From Oleiphilus messinensis (GTDB lineage Bacteria; Pseudomonadota; Gammaproteobacteria; Pseudomonadales; Oleiphilaceae), in the NCBI RefSeq assembly GCF_002162375.1, contig NZ_CP021425.1:2105501-2169500 (forward strand): 64,000 nucleotides of DNA, given 5' to 3'. This document shows positions 50,185-58,779 of this stretch, piece by piece. Below the pieces are notes generated by a model, which saw only the letters and a list, made by a program, of their open reading frames with translations, had not been told where the DNA came from and did not search any database. The translations under genes and the position numbers were made by a program. Each line of letters opens with the position of its first letter. Position 1 is the stretch's first letter.

Positions 50185-51381
50185 TTATCGTTTCTTGGCA
50201 AACAAAATTTCGATTTTGAAGGTCAACTCCGGTTTGGGTTTGAAGTCCTTGTCTTCTGGAAATGAAACGAGAGGGATGATCTCGTAGAAAAGCCAGTTCT
50301 TGTAGATTCGCCTGCGATAGGTCGATTCAAGATAAAAACTGGTCCAGTCCGGGTCAGGTTTGCTATCGGCGAGCATTGCAAACCGGTAACGAATTGCCCG
50401 GGTTCGATTCAATTCATGGAACAAGTCAAATGTTAAGCCAAATTCCCAACTATCATCGGATTTATCCCAATGTGTTTCAAAGGTATTTCGAAAGAGTATG
50501 GAGGAGGTGAGTTCTTTATCAGTATGAATTTTTATATCCGCTCCCCAGTCACGGGTGACGAAGTAGTACCCACTGAGTGAAAGGTTGGTGCTTAGTCCAG
50601 GCTCAATTTGCCATTTCCGCTTGGCCCGGCTTCTGACAAACGGGTCGGGAGGGAAGGCCAGCCGTATACCAACATCATTGGTCATCGACCAGTCCTGGCT
50701 TAGTTCCGAAATCAGGCGCAATGCCCCTGTCGCGCGGTCATCGGTGCTTTGCGACCCCGTTATGTTCTCCCTTGATTTATCAGACAGGGACTTACCATCA
50801 TCCGGATCGCTCTCGAAAACAAGTTGATAACGCTCCCGTGTCAGTGGCAGTGCCAGTTTAAATTTGATGTCCGGATCAAAGTTGAAATCTTCACCAGATG
50901 CCCAGGTTGGTCCAACCCGGACGCGTAAATAGCTGGAGTTGTCTCCAGAATCGATCTTTTCATCGGCAAAATAGGCATCCACTCGTCTGCCAGTGTTGCT
51001 AATCCAGTGTGACCAGTCATTACGGAAATGAATTAGCCAGTCCATTTGTTGTTCCCAAAAAGAAATGGGCTGGTATCGGGTCGCCCCGTCTTCGGCTGCC
51101 ATATCCTCATAAACTGAGGCGATGGGTCGTTTCAGAAATGGGTCCGGAATGGGTTCGAAGATATCATTATTCAAGGCCAACAACACTTCTTCAGACCAGG
51201 TCAATTTGCTGCCAACCAGTAACATCAGTGTGACACTGAAGAACATAACCCGGGTGCTGCTACGTTGGAATAAACGTAGATGCCGGATTGATTGTAGGTT
51301 ATCGACTAACTTCAACCTGGGGATCCGTATAAGTGGTGCATTTAATTGGGTTTCCGTAATCGCACTCATGACCTTTCTCAT
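50185..51381 (-). CDS. Predicted outer-membrane barrel protein, family not recognised
   Basis: About 398 residues from ATG 51381; ATGs at 51399 and 51369 are also in frame, and an internal ATG at 51246 would place the hydrophobic stretch MFFSVTLMLLVGSKLTWS directly at the N terminus as a signal peptide. The mature part is rich in aromatic, alternating beta segments (YRFAMLADSKPDPDWTSFYL; NWLFYEIIPLVSF) and ends in ELTFKIEILFAKKR. It resembles a barrel but I do not recognise the family. The gene sits inside a tight run, four bases after lrgB and one base before trmO. Confidence 0.65.
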   Translation of the reverse strand: MRKVMSAITETQLNAPLIRIPRLKLVDNLQSIRHLRLFQRSSTRVMFFSVTLMLLVGSKLTWSEEVLLALNNDIFEPIPDPFLKRPIASVYEDMAAEDGATRYQPISFWEQQMDWLIHFRNDWSHWISNTGRRVDAYFADEKIDSGDNSSYLRVRVGPTWASGEDFNFDPDIKFKLALPLTRERYQLVFESDPDDGKSLSDKSRENITGSQSTDDRATGALRLISELSQDWSMTNDVGIRLAFPPDPFVRSRAKRKWQIEPGLSTNLSLSGYYFVTRDWGADIKIHTDKELTSSILFRNTFETHWDKSDDSWEFGLTFDLFHELNRTRAIRYRFAMLADSKPDPDWTSFYLESTYRRRIYKNWLFYEIIPLVSFPEDKDFKPKPELTFKIEILFAKKR

Positions 51382-51385
51382 GGTC

Positions 51386-52123
51386 TCAGTATGAGACAAA
51401 AAACGTTAAGACAACAGGTAGAAAGGTTGCAATATAGATGCCCATGAGACTCATTGCCAATGCAGAGAATGCTCCGGTTTTCATATCAATTTCGAAGGCT
51501 GCAGCCGTGCCAATCCCGTGGCCGTTGATGCCCATGACCATACCTTTAATCATCGGGTCATCAATGTGTAGCATGCGGAACATCCAGGGTGCAAAAACCG
51601 CAACAATAATGCCTGTCAGTATCACCATTGCAGCTGTTAATGACGGTAGTCCACCGATAGCCTCTGAAACACCAATGGCAATGGGGGTGGTAATGGATTT
51701 AGGCGCAACCGACAAAATCGTTGTAGTGGAGCCCTCAAACAACCAGGCAAAGGTGATGGCGACACTGCTCGCGATCACCCCTCCCGTTACAATCAATAGC
51801 ACAATTGCAGGTAAATTGGCCTTTATTAATGGCAGGTTTTTGTAAAGCGGATACGCCAACGCGACAGTTGCGGTTCCGAGCAAAAAATCCAGTATACCCG
51901 TACCGTCTTTGTACATACCATAGTCCAATGACGGAATTTGCAGCACCGCAATAATCATTAATGCGGCAACCAAGACCGGCTGCAGCCAAGGGGATTGGCC
52001 TGATTGCCGGTAGAATTTGATCGCAATAAAATAGGCCAATATGGTTAGCAATGTGGCAAAGATAATATTTGAAAAATTACCCTGAAGCTGCAATGCCGAA
52101 AGAACTTCATTGATTTGACTCAA
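51386..52123 (-). CDS. lrgB: LrgB/CidB-family membrane protein
   Basis: 245-residue integral membrane protein with about seven helices and the LrgB core SVAPKSITTPIAIGVSEAIG and GHGIGTAAAFEIDMKTGAFS. Partner of LrgA; in bacteria LrgAB modulates murein hydrolase activity and in some species exports or imports pyruvate, while the plant homologue carries glycolate/glycerate. Starts four bases after lrgA. Confidence 0.92.
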   Translation of the reverse strand: MSQINEVLSALQLQGNFSNIIFATLLTILAYFIAIKFYRQSGQSPWLQPVLVAALMIIAVLQIPSLDYGMYKDGTGILDFLLGTATVALAYPLYKNLPLIKANLPAIVLLIVTGGVIASSVAITFAWLFEGSTTTILSVAPKSITTPIAIGVSEAIGGLPSLTAAMVILTGIIVAVFAPWMFRMLHIDDPMIKGMVMGINGHGIGTAAAFEIDMKTGAFSALAMSLMGIYIATFLPVVLTFFVSY

Positions 52124-52127
52124 GCGA

Positions 52128-52505
52128 TCAAGACTCCTGTTTGTCTGATTTTGGCAGGTAGCGCTGAATGATCAGACCCATACACAATGTAATCGCGGTT
52201 GATAAAAGCGTACCCAGCAATAGTGCGGAGGTGATGGCAGCGAAATCGGTTTGAATCTCATCTAAATAGCCTAGAACACCCACACCTGCGGCGATAAATA
52301 AGAGTGGCAGATATTTGATCAGCTGAGTACAGGCAGGATGCACGATTCGGGTCGGTAGTTTACAGCAGAGCATTGTAAATAATATAACCATGCCGATTAC
52401 CGGGCCCGGTATCGGGATTGGTAGGTAAGGTGCGATTTGTTGACCCGCCAGTTGGCAAAGTACGAGTATCGAAAAGGATGCGATTCCGCTGCAGAACGTC
52501 CTCAT
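52128..52505 (-). CDS. lrgA: LrgA/CidA-family holin-like protein
   Basis: 125-residue protein with four membrane helices. LPIPIPGPVIGMVILFTMLC and the helical run YLPLLFIAAGVGVLGYLDEI match the LrgA/CidA family. The ATG overlaps the stop of the HIT gene by 4 bases, and lrgB follows 4 bases later. Confidence 0.92.
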   Translation of the reverse strand: MRTFCSGIASFSILVLCQLAGQQIAPYLPIPIPGPVIGMVILFTMLCCKLPTRIVHPACTQLIKYLPLLFIAAGVGVLGYLDEIQTDFAAITSALLLGTLLSTAITLCMGLIIQRYLPKSDKQES

Positions 52506-52990
52506 ATGTTTTGTGTTGGCTCCAGATTTAAATGTTGATTGATCTGGCTCGCCTGGGCCTCGAGCTTCTTTCGATTGGCCGGTAATCCGAACATACCTGT
52601 AATGTGCAACACCAGTCGGAATGTAGACTTTAGAATGTCGCCCTTCTGGCGCGGAATCAGGTGAACATGGGCATGGGGAACCGTCTGATGTGCCGCTTTC
52701 CCGTCATTAACCAGCAGGTGAGTGCCCTGGCAGCCAAGACCACATTTGCGTTGTGCATCAATCACCGCATTTGCGACCTTGAACAGGTGACTCTGGGTGA
52801 TGTGATCCAGCTCTTCGAGTTTCACCGCATGTGTTTTGGGGATGACTAATACATGGCCAAGTCCCAATGGGTATAAATCCATAAACGCAATACAATGCTG
52901 GTCTTCGTGAACCTTGGCGGCGGGGGCCTTATTCGCGGCTATCTGACAGAAGATACAATTATCATCTATTTTGTGGTCTGGAGTGCTCAT
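52502..52990 (-). CDS. HIT-family hydrolase
   Basis: 162-residue histidine-triad protein, probably acting on nucleoside phosphoramidates or dinucleoside polyphosphates. The triad HAHVHLIPR is near residue 105, and an N-terminal CIFCQIAANKAPAAKVHED gives the usual Cys-x-x-Cys start. A longer C-terminal tail (about 40 residues after the triad) is seen. It is the first gene of the HIT-lrgA-lrgB-OMP-trmO-ykgJ run. Confidence 0.92.
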   Translation of the reverse strand: MSTPDHKIDDNCIFCQIAANKAPAAKVHEDQHCIAFMDLYPLGLGHVLVIPKTHAVKLEELDHITQSHLFKVANAVIDAQRKCGLGCQGTHLLVNDGKAAHQTVPHAHVHLIPRQKGDILKSTFRLVLHITGMFGLPANRKKLEAQASQINQHLNLEPTQNI

Positions 52991-53016
52991 CGTTCCCTCG
53001 CTCGATTGGTGTCCGT

Positions 53017-53241
53017 TTATTGTAGCCAGCCATTGTTGTTCTCAGATGGTTCTTCGAGGTTTTCATCCTCCAGGCCGATGGCGGGTTCTGATATTGCATA
53101 GGATTCATCGGCCCAGCAGCCGAGGTCGATGAGTTGGCAACGCTTGGAGCAAAAGGGTCGGTGAGGGAAGTCGTCGCTCCATTCAACCATCTTTTTACAC
53201 ACTGGGCAATTGAGTTGAGCTGGCTTTGAGTTTGTGGTCAT
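53017..53241 (-). CDS. yacG: DNA gyrase inhibitor YacG
   Basis: 74-residue zinc protein that binds GyrB. Cys4 motif [20 protein letters not shown] followed by SKRC (about residues 12-35), then [11 protein letters not shown]. The acidic tail is usual. It lies downstream of coaE in the pilBCD-coaE-yacG order of Pseudomonas. Confidence 0.94.
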   Translation of the reverse strand: MTTNSKPAQLNCPVCKKMVEWSDDFPHRPFCSKRCQLIDLGCWADESYAISEPAIGLEDENLEEPSENNNGWLQ

Positions 53242-53309
53242 TTGAATATCGTTTATTTATTATCCGTATTACCGGATCGGTTAAAAAATTGCTGAATCAT
53301 TTGCAGGGT

Positions 53310-53936
53310 TCAGGCTTGATTGTACTGGTTATGCAGTTTTTCAACGGCATTATGCAAATCATTCAGAGACCCCGTGTTTTCGATGATATCATCCGCACGT
53401 TCAAGTTTGAAATCTCTTGGTGACTGCGCCGCAATAATGGCTTCGATGGTTTTGGGGTCACAGTTATCCCGGGCGGTGGTTCTGGCCAGTTGGACTTCTC
53501 TAGGGACGTCTACCACCAAAATCCGGTCAACCAGTTCCCACTGATTGGTTTCCAGCAACAATGGCGACACCAATAGCAGGTAGGCGGGCTTGTATTCGGG
53601 ATCTTGGGAAAAACGGTTTATCTGCTGGATTATCCGGTCACGGATGAGTGGATGTAACAGCGCTTCAAGCCACTGTTTTTCTTCCGGGGCATCAAAAATT
53701 CGTTTCCGCAGGTAGGCGCGATTTAGTGCACCATCTTCTAAAAGCGCTTCGGAACCAAAATGTTCTGAAATTCGGTTCAGTGCCGGTTCGCCTTTCTCGA
53801 CAACCTCCCGTGAGGCGATATCCGCGTCGATGACTGCAATACCGTGGGTTGCAAATCGGTCAGACACTGCTGTTTTGCCGCTGCCAATGCCCCCGGTCAG
53901 GCCGATTACCTTTACCGGGCTCGATTGTATATTCAT
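53310..53936 (-). CDS. coaE: Dephospho-CoA kinase
   Basis: Final step of coenzyme A synthesis. P-loop IGLTGGIGSGKT near residue 11, DADIASREVV near 38, LLHPLIRD near 92 and a C-terminal lid with RDFKLERADDII. Length is 208 residues. It lies 75 bases after pilD. Confidence 0.96.
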   Translation of the reverse strand: MNIQSSPVKVIGLTGGIGSGKTAVSDRFATHGIAVIDADIASREVVEKGEPALNRISEHFGSEALLEDGALNRAYLRKRIFDAPEEKQWLEALLHPLIRDRIIQQINRFSQDPEYKPAYLLLVSPLLLETNQWELVDRILVVDVPREVQLARTTARDNCDPKTIEAIIAAQSPRDFKLERADDIIENTGSLNDLHNAVEKLHNQYNQA

Positions 53937-54011
53937 CTCAGGTGCTGCTCCGTAGGTTTGCCCCGATTGGCCAACGATGCAAATCGGGGTTTAGGGTTGA
54001 TCGGGAGCAGG

Positions 54012-54881
54012 TCAGGGTGTCATCGTTCCCAGGTATAACGCGATGAGCGAATTACCCCATAGCAAGGCAATCCACCCGGCAATCGCAAGATAAGGCCCGA
54101 AAGGTATCGGGATATTTTTGTCTTGTCCCCGCAAAACGATTTGCGAAATGCCGATCACTGCTCCAACAAAGGACGAAAGGATAATGATAAGTGGCAAAAA
54201 TTGCCATCCCATCCAGGCACCTAATGCCGCCAGCAGTTTGAAATCACCAAAACCCATACCTTCTTTTCCGGTAATCAATTTAAACAGTTGATACACGGAC
54301 CAGAGTGACAGATATCCGAAAACAGCACCTAACACCGCGGATTCCAATGAGGTAAAGGTATTAAACATATTCAGTATCAACCCGAGCCAAAGCAGCGGCA
54401 GCGTCATATTGTCTGGCAGGAGTTGGGTATCGACATCAATCATGGTCAAGGCAATCAGATACCAGGTCAATATCAATGCCGCCAGACCGGCAGTATTAAT
54501 GCCCAAAACATAGACCGTGGCGAGGCTTAACAAACCGGTTGCGAGCTCAACCAATGGATACCGAATCGATATTTTGTTGCTGCAACTACTGCAGCGGCCT
54601 TTGAGAAACAGATAGCTCAATATGGGAACATTTTCCCAAGCGCGAATCTTATGGCCGCATTTGGGGCAAGTCGAATCGGGTTTTGATAATGTGAAGGGCT
54701 GAGTGGCTTCGGGTTCAAGCTCCAGAATGTCGCGGCATTGGCATTTCCATTCGTTCTCCAGTATTTTAGGGATACGGTAGATTACGACGTTCAGGAAGCT
54801 GCCGATGATTAGGCCGAGTAATGTGATAAAAAAATAAGTGAAAATGGCATTTTCAGTAAGGTAATTTAGAATAATTTGCAT
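54012..54881 (-). CDS. pilD: Type IV prepilin peptidase/N-methyltransferase PilD
   Basis: Inner-membrane aspartyl protease that removes the leader of prepilins and pseudopilins and methylates the new N terminus. 289 residues with the zinc ribbon CPKCGHKIRAWENVPILSYL and GRCSSCSNKIS near 72-105, and the two catalytic aspartates in MIDVDTQLLPD and GMGFGDFKLL. About seven membrane helices. It lies 76 bases after pilC. Confidence 0.96.
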   Translation of the reverse strand: MQIILNYLTENAIFTYFFITLLGLIIGSFLNVVIYRIPKILENEWKCQCRDILELEPEATQPFTLSKPDSTCPKCGHKIRAWENVPILSYLFLKGRCSSCSNKISIRYPLVELATGLLSLATVYVLGINTAGLAALILTWYLIALTMIDVDTQLLPDNMTLPLLWLGLILNMFNTFTSLESAVLGAVFGYLSLWSVYQLFKLITGKEGMGFGDFKLLAALGAWMGWQFLPLIIILSSFVGAVIGISQIVLRGQDKNIPIPFGPYLAIAGWIALLWGNSLIALYLGTMTP

Positions 54882-54957
54882 GGTCTGGCTTTAGTGGGAG
54901 TGGGGCACCGGTCAGGCATTACTCTGCTTCGGTGCCTTGATAAGATGTGAGACGTCG

Positions 54958-56178
54958 TTATACAGCTTGACCCATCTGGAAGATTGGCAGGTACATGGCA
55001 ACGATAAGGCCTCCCACCAGTACACCCAGCACGGCCATAATCATCGGTTCCATGAGGGTGGTCAGGTTATCCACCAGATTGTCGACCTCTTCTTCATAAT
55101 AATCGGCCACTTTCTCAAGCATGCTGTCCAATGCACCTGATTCCTCACCAATTGAGACCATTTGAATGGCCATTACGGGGAAAACACCAGTCGCCTTCAT
55201 TGAAAATTGGAGTTGTGTGCCAGATGAAACTTCGACTTTTATTTTGTTGACAGCATCTCTAAATACAGCGTTGCCCGTTGCCCCAGCAACAGATTCCAGA
55301 GCATCAACGAGCGGTACACCGGCTGCGAAAGTGGTAGACAGCACTCGAGCAAAGCGCGCTACGGCCGATTTATCGAGGATCGTTCCAATGATCGGGAATT
55401 TCAACATATAAGCATCAACTTTATCCGAGAATGAGGGGGATTTGCGCTTAGCCTCCCTGAATCCTCCAATCACGCCAATAATGATAAGCAGAACGACAAA
55501 CCACCACTCTTGAAGCCATTCGGATATGCCGATTACAAATTGAGTGAAAGCCGGCAAATCGGCGCCAAACCCTGAGAATAGTTCCTCAAACTGCGGTACC
55601 ACTTTGACGAGGAGTATCCCGGTTACAACGACTGCAACGACCAGAACCGCGATTGGGTAGGTCATCGCCTTTTTAACCTTCTTTTTGAGGGTTTCAGTTT
55701 TTTCCAAATAGGTCGCGACCCTATCGAGCATGGTTTCCAGCGCACCTGATTTTTCACCTGCATCAACAAGGTTGCAGAACAGGTCATCGAAATACTTGGG
55801 GTGTTTACGAAGCGCGCTAGCGAAATCGTTACCGGCTGACACGTCTTCACGAATGGTTAATACCAATTCACGTAAGGATGGGTTCTCGAGGCCATCGGCG
55901 ACGATTTCGAATGATTGCACCAACGGAACCCCAGCTTTCATCATTGTTGCCATTTGACGGGTGAAAATGGCAATATCAAATGGTGTTATTTTCTTGCTAC
56001 CGCCACCAAACAGAGGCTTTGGTTTCTTTTTTACAGACTTTGGTGTCACGCCCTGTTTGCGCAACTGGGCTTTTACCAGCGCAGCATTGGGGCCACTCAA
56101 TTCACCTTGGGCTTTGTGCCCTCTCTTATCAGTGCCTTGCCAGATGTAGACATCGTATGAATTTGCTTTTTCTGCCAT
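54958..56178 (-). CDS. pilC: Type IV pilus platform protein PilC
   Basis: Inner-membrane T2SSF-family protein that couples the PilB/PilT motors to pilin insertion. 406 residues with two T2SSF repeats (about 70-195 and 275-400; FTRQMATMMKAGVPLVQSFE and FARVLSTTFAAGVPLVDALE) and three membrane segments. It starts two bases after the pilB stop. Confidence 0.96.
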   Translation of the reverse strand: MAEKANSYDVYIWQGTDKRGHKAQGELSGPNAALVKAQLRKQGVTPKSVKKKPKPLFGGGSKKITPFDIAIFTRQMATMMKAGVPLVQSFEIVADGLENPSLRELVLTIREDVSAGNDFASALRKHPKYFDDLFCNLVDAGEKSGALETMLDRVATYLEKTETLKKKVKKAMTYPIAVLVVAVVVTGILLVKVVPQFEELFSGFGADLPAFTQFVIGISEWLQEWWFVVLLIIIGVIGGFREAKRKSPSFSDKVDAYMLKFPIIGTILDKSAVARFARVLSTTFAAGVPLVDALESVAGATGNAVFRDAVNKIKVEVSSGTQLQFSMKATGVFPVMAIQMVSIGEESGALDSMLEKVADYYEEEVDNLVDNLTTLMEPMIMAVLGVLVGGLIVAMYLPIFQMGQAV

Positions 56179-56180
56179 GA

Positions 56181-57890
56181 CTAATCCTTCGTAACTCGGT
56201 TGACTTCTTCCAGACTGGTAAGCCCCTGTACGGCCTTGAGAATCGCCGATTGCCGTAGATTATTGAATCCGCATTTCTGGGCCTCTGCCGCGATTTCCAA
56301 TGAACTTGCTTCAGACATAATGAGTTGTGATATTGATGGTGTTACTCGCACTACTTCATAAATACCGACTCGCCCTTTGTAGCCGTCATTACACTTTTCA
56401 CATCCTTTGGGTTTATAGAGCGCAAAGTCCGGGGTGAAATGTTCTTCCAGGAACCCTTCTTTTAACAGCGTCTCTTTCGGAATGTCCGCTTTTTCTTTGC
56501 AGTTGCTACACAAGCGCCGGGCGAGACGCTGGGCAATGATCAAACTGACGGATGTGGCGATGTTAAAAGCCGGAACACCCATATTAAGCATACGAGTCAA
56601 TGTTTCTGGAGCACTATTTGTGTGCAGGGTCGACAATACCATGTGGCCGGTTTGCGCAGCCTTGATTGCGATCGAAGCCGTTTCAAGGTCTCGAATCTCA
56701 CCAACCATAACGACATCAGGGTCTTGCCTCAAAAAGGCTCGAAGTGCCTCGGCAAAACCCAATCCCACCTTCGTGCTTACATTAACTTGATTGATCCCTT
56801 CAAGGTTGATTTCCACAGGGTCTTCTGCGGTAGAAATATTTACCTCGGGGGTATTTAGAATATTGAGCCCGGTGTAGAGCGAGACGGTTTTGCCACTCCC
56901 TGTGGGGCCGGTGACCAGAATCATGCCTTGAGGTTGATGCAGAGCGGTAAGGTACATTTGTTTCTGTACCTCTTCATAGCCCAATGCATCAATTCCCATT
57001 TTGGCACTGCTTGGATCCAGTATCCGGAGAACGATTTTTTCACCCCACAGTGTCGGCAGAGTATTCACCCTGAAGTCGATGGCTTTCGTCTTGGAGAGTT
57101 TCATCTTAATCCGACCATCTTGCGGAACCCGTCGCTCTGAAATATCCAGTTGGGACATAACTTTCATACGCGCTGCAATTTTATTGGCTAGCTTTACATT
57201 AGGTCTGGAAACCTCATGCAAAATGCCATCTGTGCGGTATCGAACCCGATAAGCCTTTTCATAAGGTTCGAAGTGAATATCTGATGAGCCGCCTTTGATC
57301 GCGTCAAGCAACATCTTGTTGCAGAACTTAACAATTGGGGCATCATCTGCGTCTGACTTGGTAACATCTTGATCATCGTCATTCCCCTCATCAAGCTCAA
57401 CACCGTCCAAGTCTGCATCATCAAGATTTGACATGGTGGTATCTTGGGCTTCGAGGAATCGCTCAATGGCGCTGGTCAACTTGTCATCTTCGACCAGTAC
57501 CGCTTCAGTGCTTAATCCGGTGTGAAAGCGAATTTCATCAATTGCTTGGATATTAGTAGGGTCGGATACAGCAATGAACAAGCGGGTGCCTCTCTTAAAT
57601 AAAGGCAACGCTTTGTGTTTGCGAATGATTTTTTCTTCAACCAGTTTTTCTGGCGTCACCTCCGTCAGAACGCTTTCCAGATCAAAAACAGGCATACCGA
57701 ATTCGTGGCCGGCCGAGGTTGCTAGCGGACGAGCCTCTGCCAGGGAGTTTTGTACAAGAAAAGTGATAAACTGGATTTTGTTGTTGCTGGCCTGGACGAA
57801 GGCGTCTTTTGCGGACGCTTCATCCAGAATACCGTCATCAACAAATCGCCTGGCCAGACCGGTTAACACGATATTGGCAGAATTGGACAT
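56181..57890 (-). CDS. pilB: Type IV pilus extension ATPase PilB
   Basis: Hexameric ATPase that powers pilus extension. 569 residues: N-terminal T2SSE_N domain (about 45-150), an acidic linker (DDADLDGVELDEGNDDDQDV), then the ATPase core with Walker A VTGPTGSGKT near 325, the Asp box, Walker B AFLRQDPDVVMVGEIRDLET, and a zinc-binding C-rich element CSNCKEKADIPKE ... CEKCNDGYKGRVGIYEV. First gene of pilB-pilC-pilD, divergent from pilA. The upstream 355 bases hold the shared control region. Confidence 0.96.
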   Translation of the reverse strand: MSNSANIVLTGLARRFVDDGILDEASAKDAFVQASNNKIQFITFLVQNSLAEARPLATSAGHEFGMPVFDLESVLTEVTPEKLVEEKIIRKHKALPLFKRGTRLFIAVSDPTNIQAIDEIRFHTGLSTEAVLVEDDKLTSAIERFLEAQDTTMSNLDDADLDGVELDEGNDDDQDVTKSDADDAPIVKFCNKMLLDAIKGGSSDIHFEPYEKAYRVRYRTDGILHEVSRPNVKLANKIAARMKVMSQLDISERRVPQDGRIKMKLSKTKAIDFRVNTLPTLWGEKIVLRILDPSSAKMGIDALGYEEVQKQMYLTALHQPQGMILVTGPTGSGKTVSLYTGLNILNTPEVNISTAEDPVEINLEGINQVNVSTKVGLGFAEALRAFLRQDPDVVMVGEIRDLETASIAIKAAQTGHMVLSTLHTNSAPETLTRMLNMGVPAFNIATSVSLIIAQRLARRLCSNCKEKADIPKETLLKEGFLEEHFTPDFALYKPKGCEKCNDGYKGRVGIYEVVRVTPSISQLIMSEASSLEIAAEAQKCGFNNLRQSAILKAVQGLTSLEEVNRVTKD

Positions 57891-58043
57891 AATGAACTCT
57901 TAAATCTAAAGCGAAAATAATCTATTTTCAAAAGTTTAGAAGTTAGATGCTGAAATGGAAAATAATTACAGGGTGAATTTCTGTAAAAATGAAGGAACTG
58001 TGATTGAATTAGAAACCTTGAGCAAAAAAGGTCAGTCTGCGTG
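57891..58043. promoter_or_regulatory. pilB side of the pilB-pilA divergent control region
   Basis: AT-rich sequence between the pilB start and the pilA activator palindrome; should contain the pilB promoter on the minus strand, but no convincing -35/-10 pair was found. Confidence 0.3.
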
Positions 58044-58060
58044 GTGACAAATTTTGTCAC
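58044..58060. promoter_or_regulatory. 17-bp palindrome, candidate PilR-type activator site for pilA
   Basis: GTGACAAATTTTGTCAC is a perfect 8-bp inverted repeat around a central T. It contains TGTC on both strands, the core of PilR sites in Pseudomonas. Its centre is about 140 bp upstream of the transcription start predicted from the sigma-54 promoter, a usual distance for an enhancer-binding protein. Shorter outer arms GTCAG (58031-58035) and CTGAC (58064-58068) extend the symmetry. Confidence 0.6.
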
Positions 58061-58166
58061 ATTCTGACTGCGCGGGTCTTGCTCTCGGATGGTTCTACTT
58101 GGTCTAACGAATGCCTTTCTTTCTAACAGGCTGTTTTTACGATAAGAAATTAAATTTTCTTGAAAG

Positions 58167-58182
58167 TGGCATACCCTGTGCT
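58167..58182 (+). promoter_or_regulatory. Sigma-54 (-24/-12) promoter of pilA
   Basis: TGGCATACCCTGTGCT keeps the invariant GG (58168-58169) and GC (58180-58181) exactly 10 bases apart, as in TGGCAC-N5-TTGCA. Expected start near 58193, leaving a leader of about 53 bases before pilA. Confidence 0.8.
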
Positions 58183-58245
58183 AAATTGATTTCAAGGTTG
58201 GCGCGTAAGTGAACAGCCGTTAAAATAATCTGGAGGAACGATAAA

Positions 58246-58692
58246 ATGAAAACAGTACAAAAAGGTTTTACCTTGATTGAATTGATGATTGTTGTGGCAA
58301 TCATCGGTATTCTGGCAGCGGTGGCAATCCCTGCATACCAAGACTATATTGCTCGTTCACAAATGTCAGAAGCGGTTGGTTTGTTGAGTGGTGGTAAAAC
58401 GCCGATGGCAGAATTTTATGCGGATAAAGGGCGTTGGCCTTCCGCTGCGGCTAGCGTCATGGGCACTTTGGAAGGGAAGTACGTTGGTTCGGTTGCAATT
58501 GGTTCCAGTACCGGCGCTACTATCGTATTGACTGCAACTATGAAAGGTTCTGACGTCGCTGCAGCTGTTGCGACTACAGTTCTTGCGATCGCTACTGAGG
58601 ATGGCGGGAAGCAGTGGGATTGTGGTGAAACTGGTGTGTCGGCTACTGCGACCACTGTCGAGGCTAAGTATATCCCAGGTGCTTGTAAGTAA
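58246..58692 (+). CDS. pilA: Type IVa major pilin PilA
   Basis: Prepilin of 148 residues. Short leader MKTVQKG, cleavage before F8 in the type IVa signature [21 protein letters not shown]5 of the mature protein conserved, then the alpha-1 helix and a beta-sheet head. A C-terminal disulfide loop runs from the Cys in WDCGETGVS to the penultimate Cys in IPGACK. The head is rich in Ser, Thr, Ala and Gly, leaving many possible O-glycosylation positions. Strong ribosome site GGAGGAA. Monocistronic by its terminator, though a glycosyltransferase gene follows. Transcription should need RpoN. Confidence 0.96.
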   Translation: MKTVQKGFTLIELMIVVAIIGILAAVAIPAYQDYIARSQMSEAVGLLSGGKTPMAEFYADKGRWPSAAASVMGTLEGKYVGSVAIGSSTGATIVLTATMKGSDVAAAVATTVLAIATEDGGKQWDCGETGVSATATTVEAKYIPGACK

Positions 58693-58714
58693 ATTTCACA
58701 TTTATTTGTTGTAT

Positions 58715-58740
58715 AAAACCGGGCTTGCCCCGGTTTTTTT
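58715..58740 (+). terminator. Terminator after pilA
   Basis: AACCGGG pairs with CCCGGTT around a 5-base loop, followed by a T run, 22 bases after the pilA stop. Read-through into the following glycosyltransferase is possible, as the next start is 40 bases on. Confidence 0.9.
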
Positions 58741-58779
58741 ATTTCGCCAATTCAAAAATTCAATTCAGGAATGTAAACC

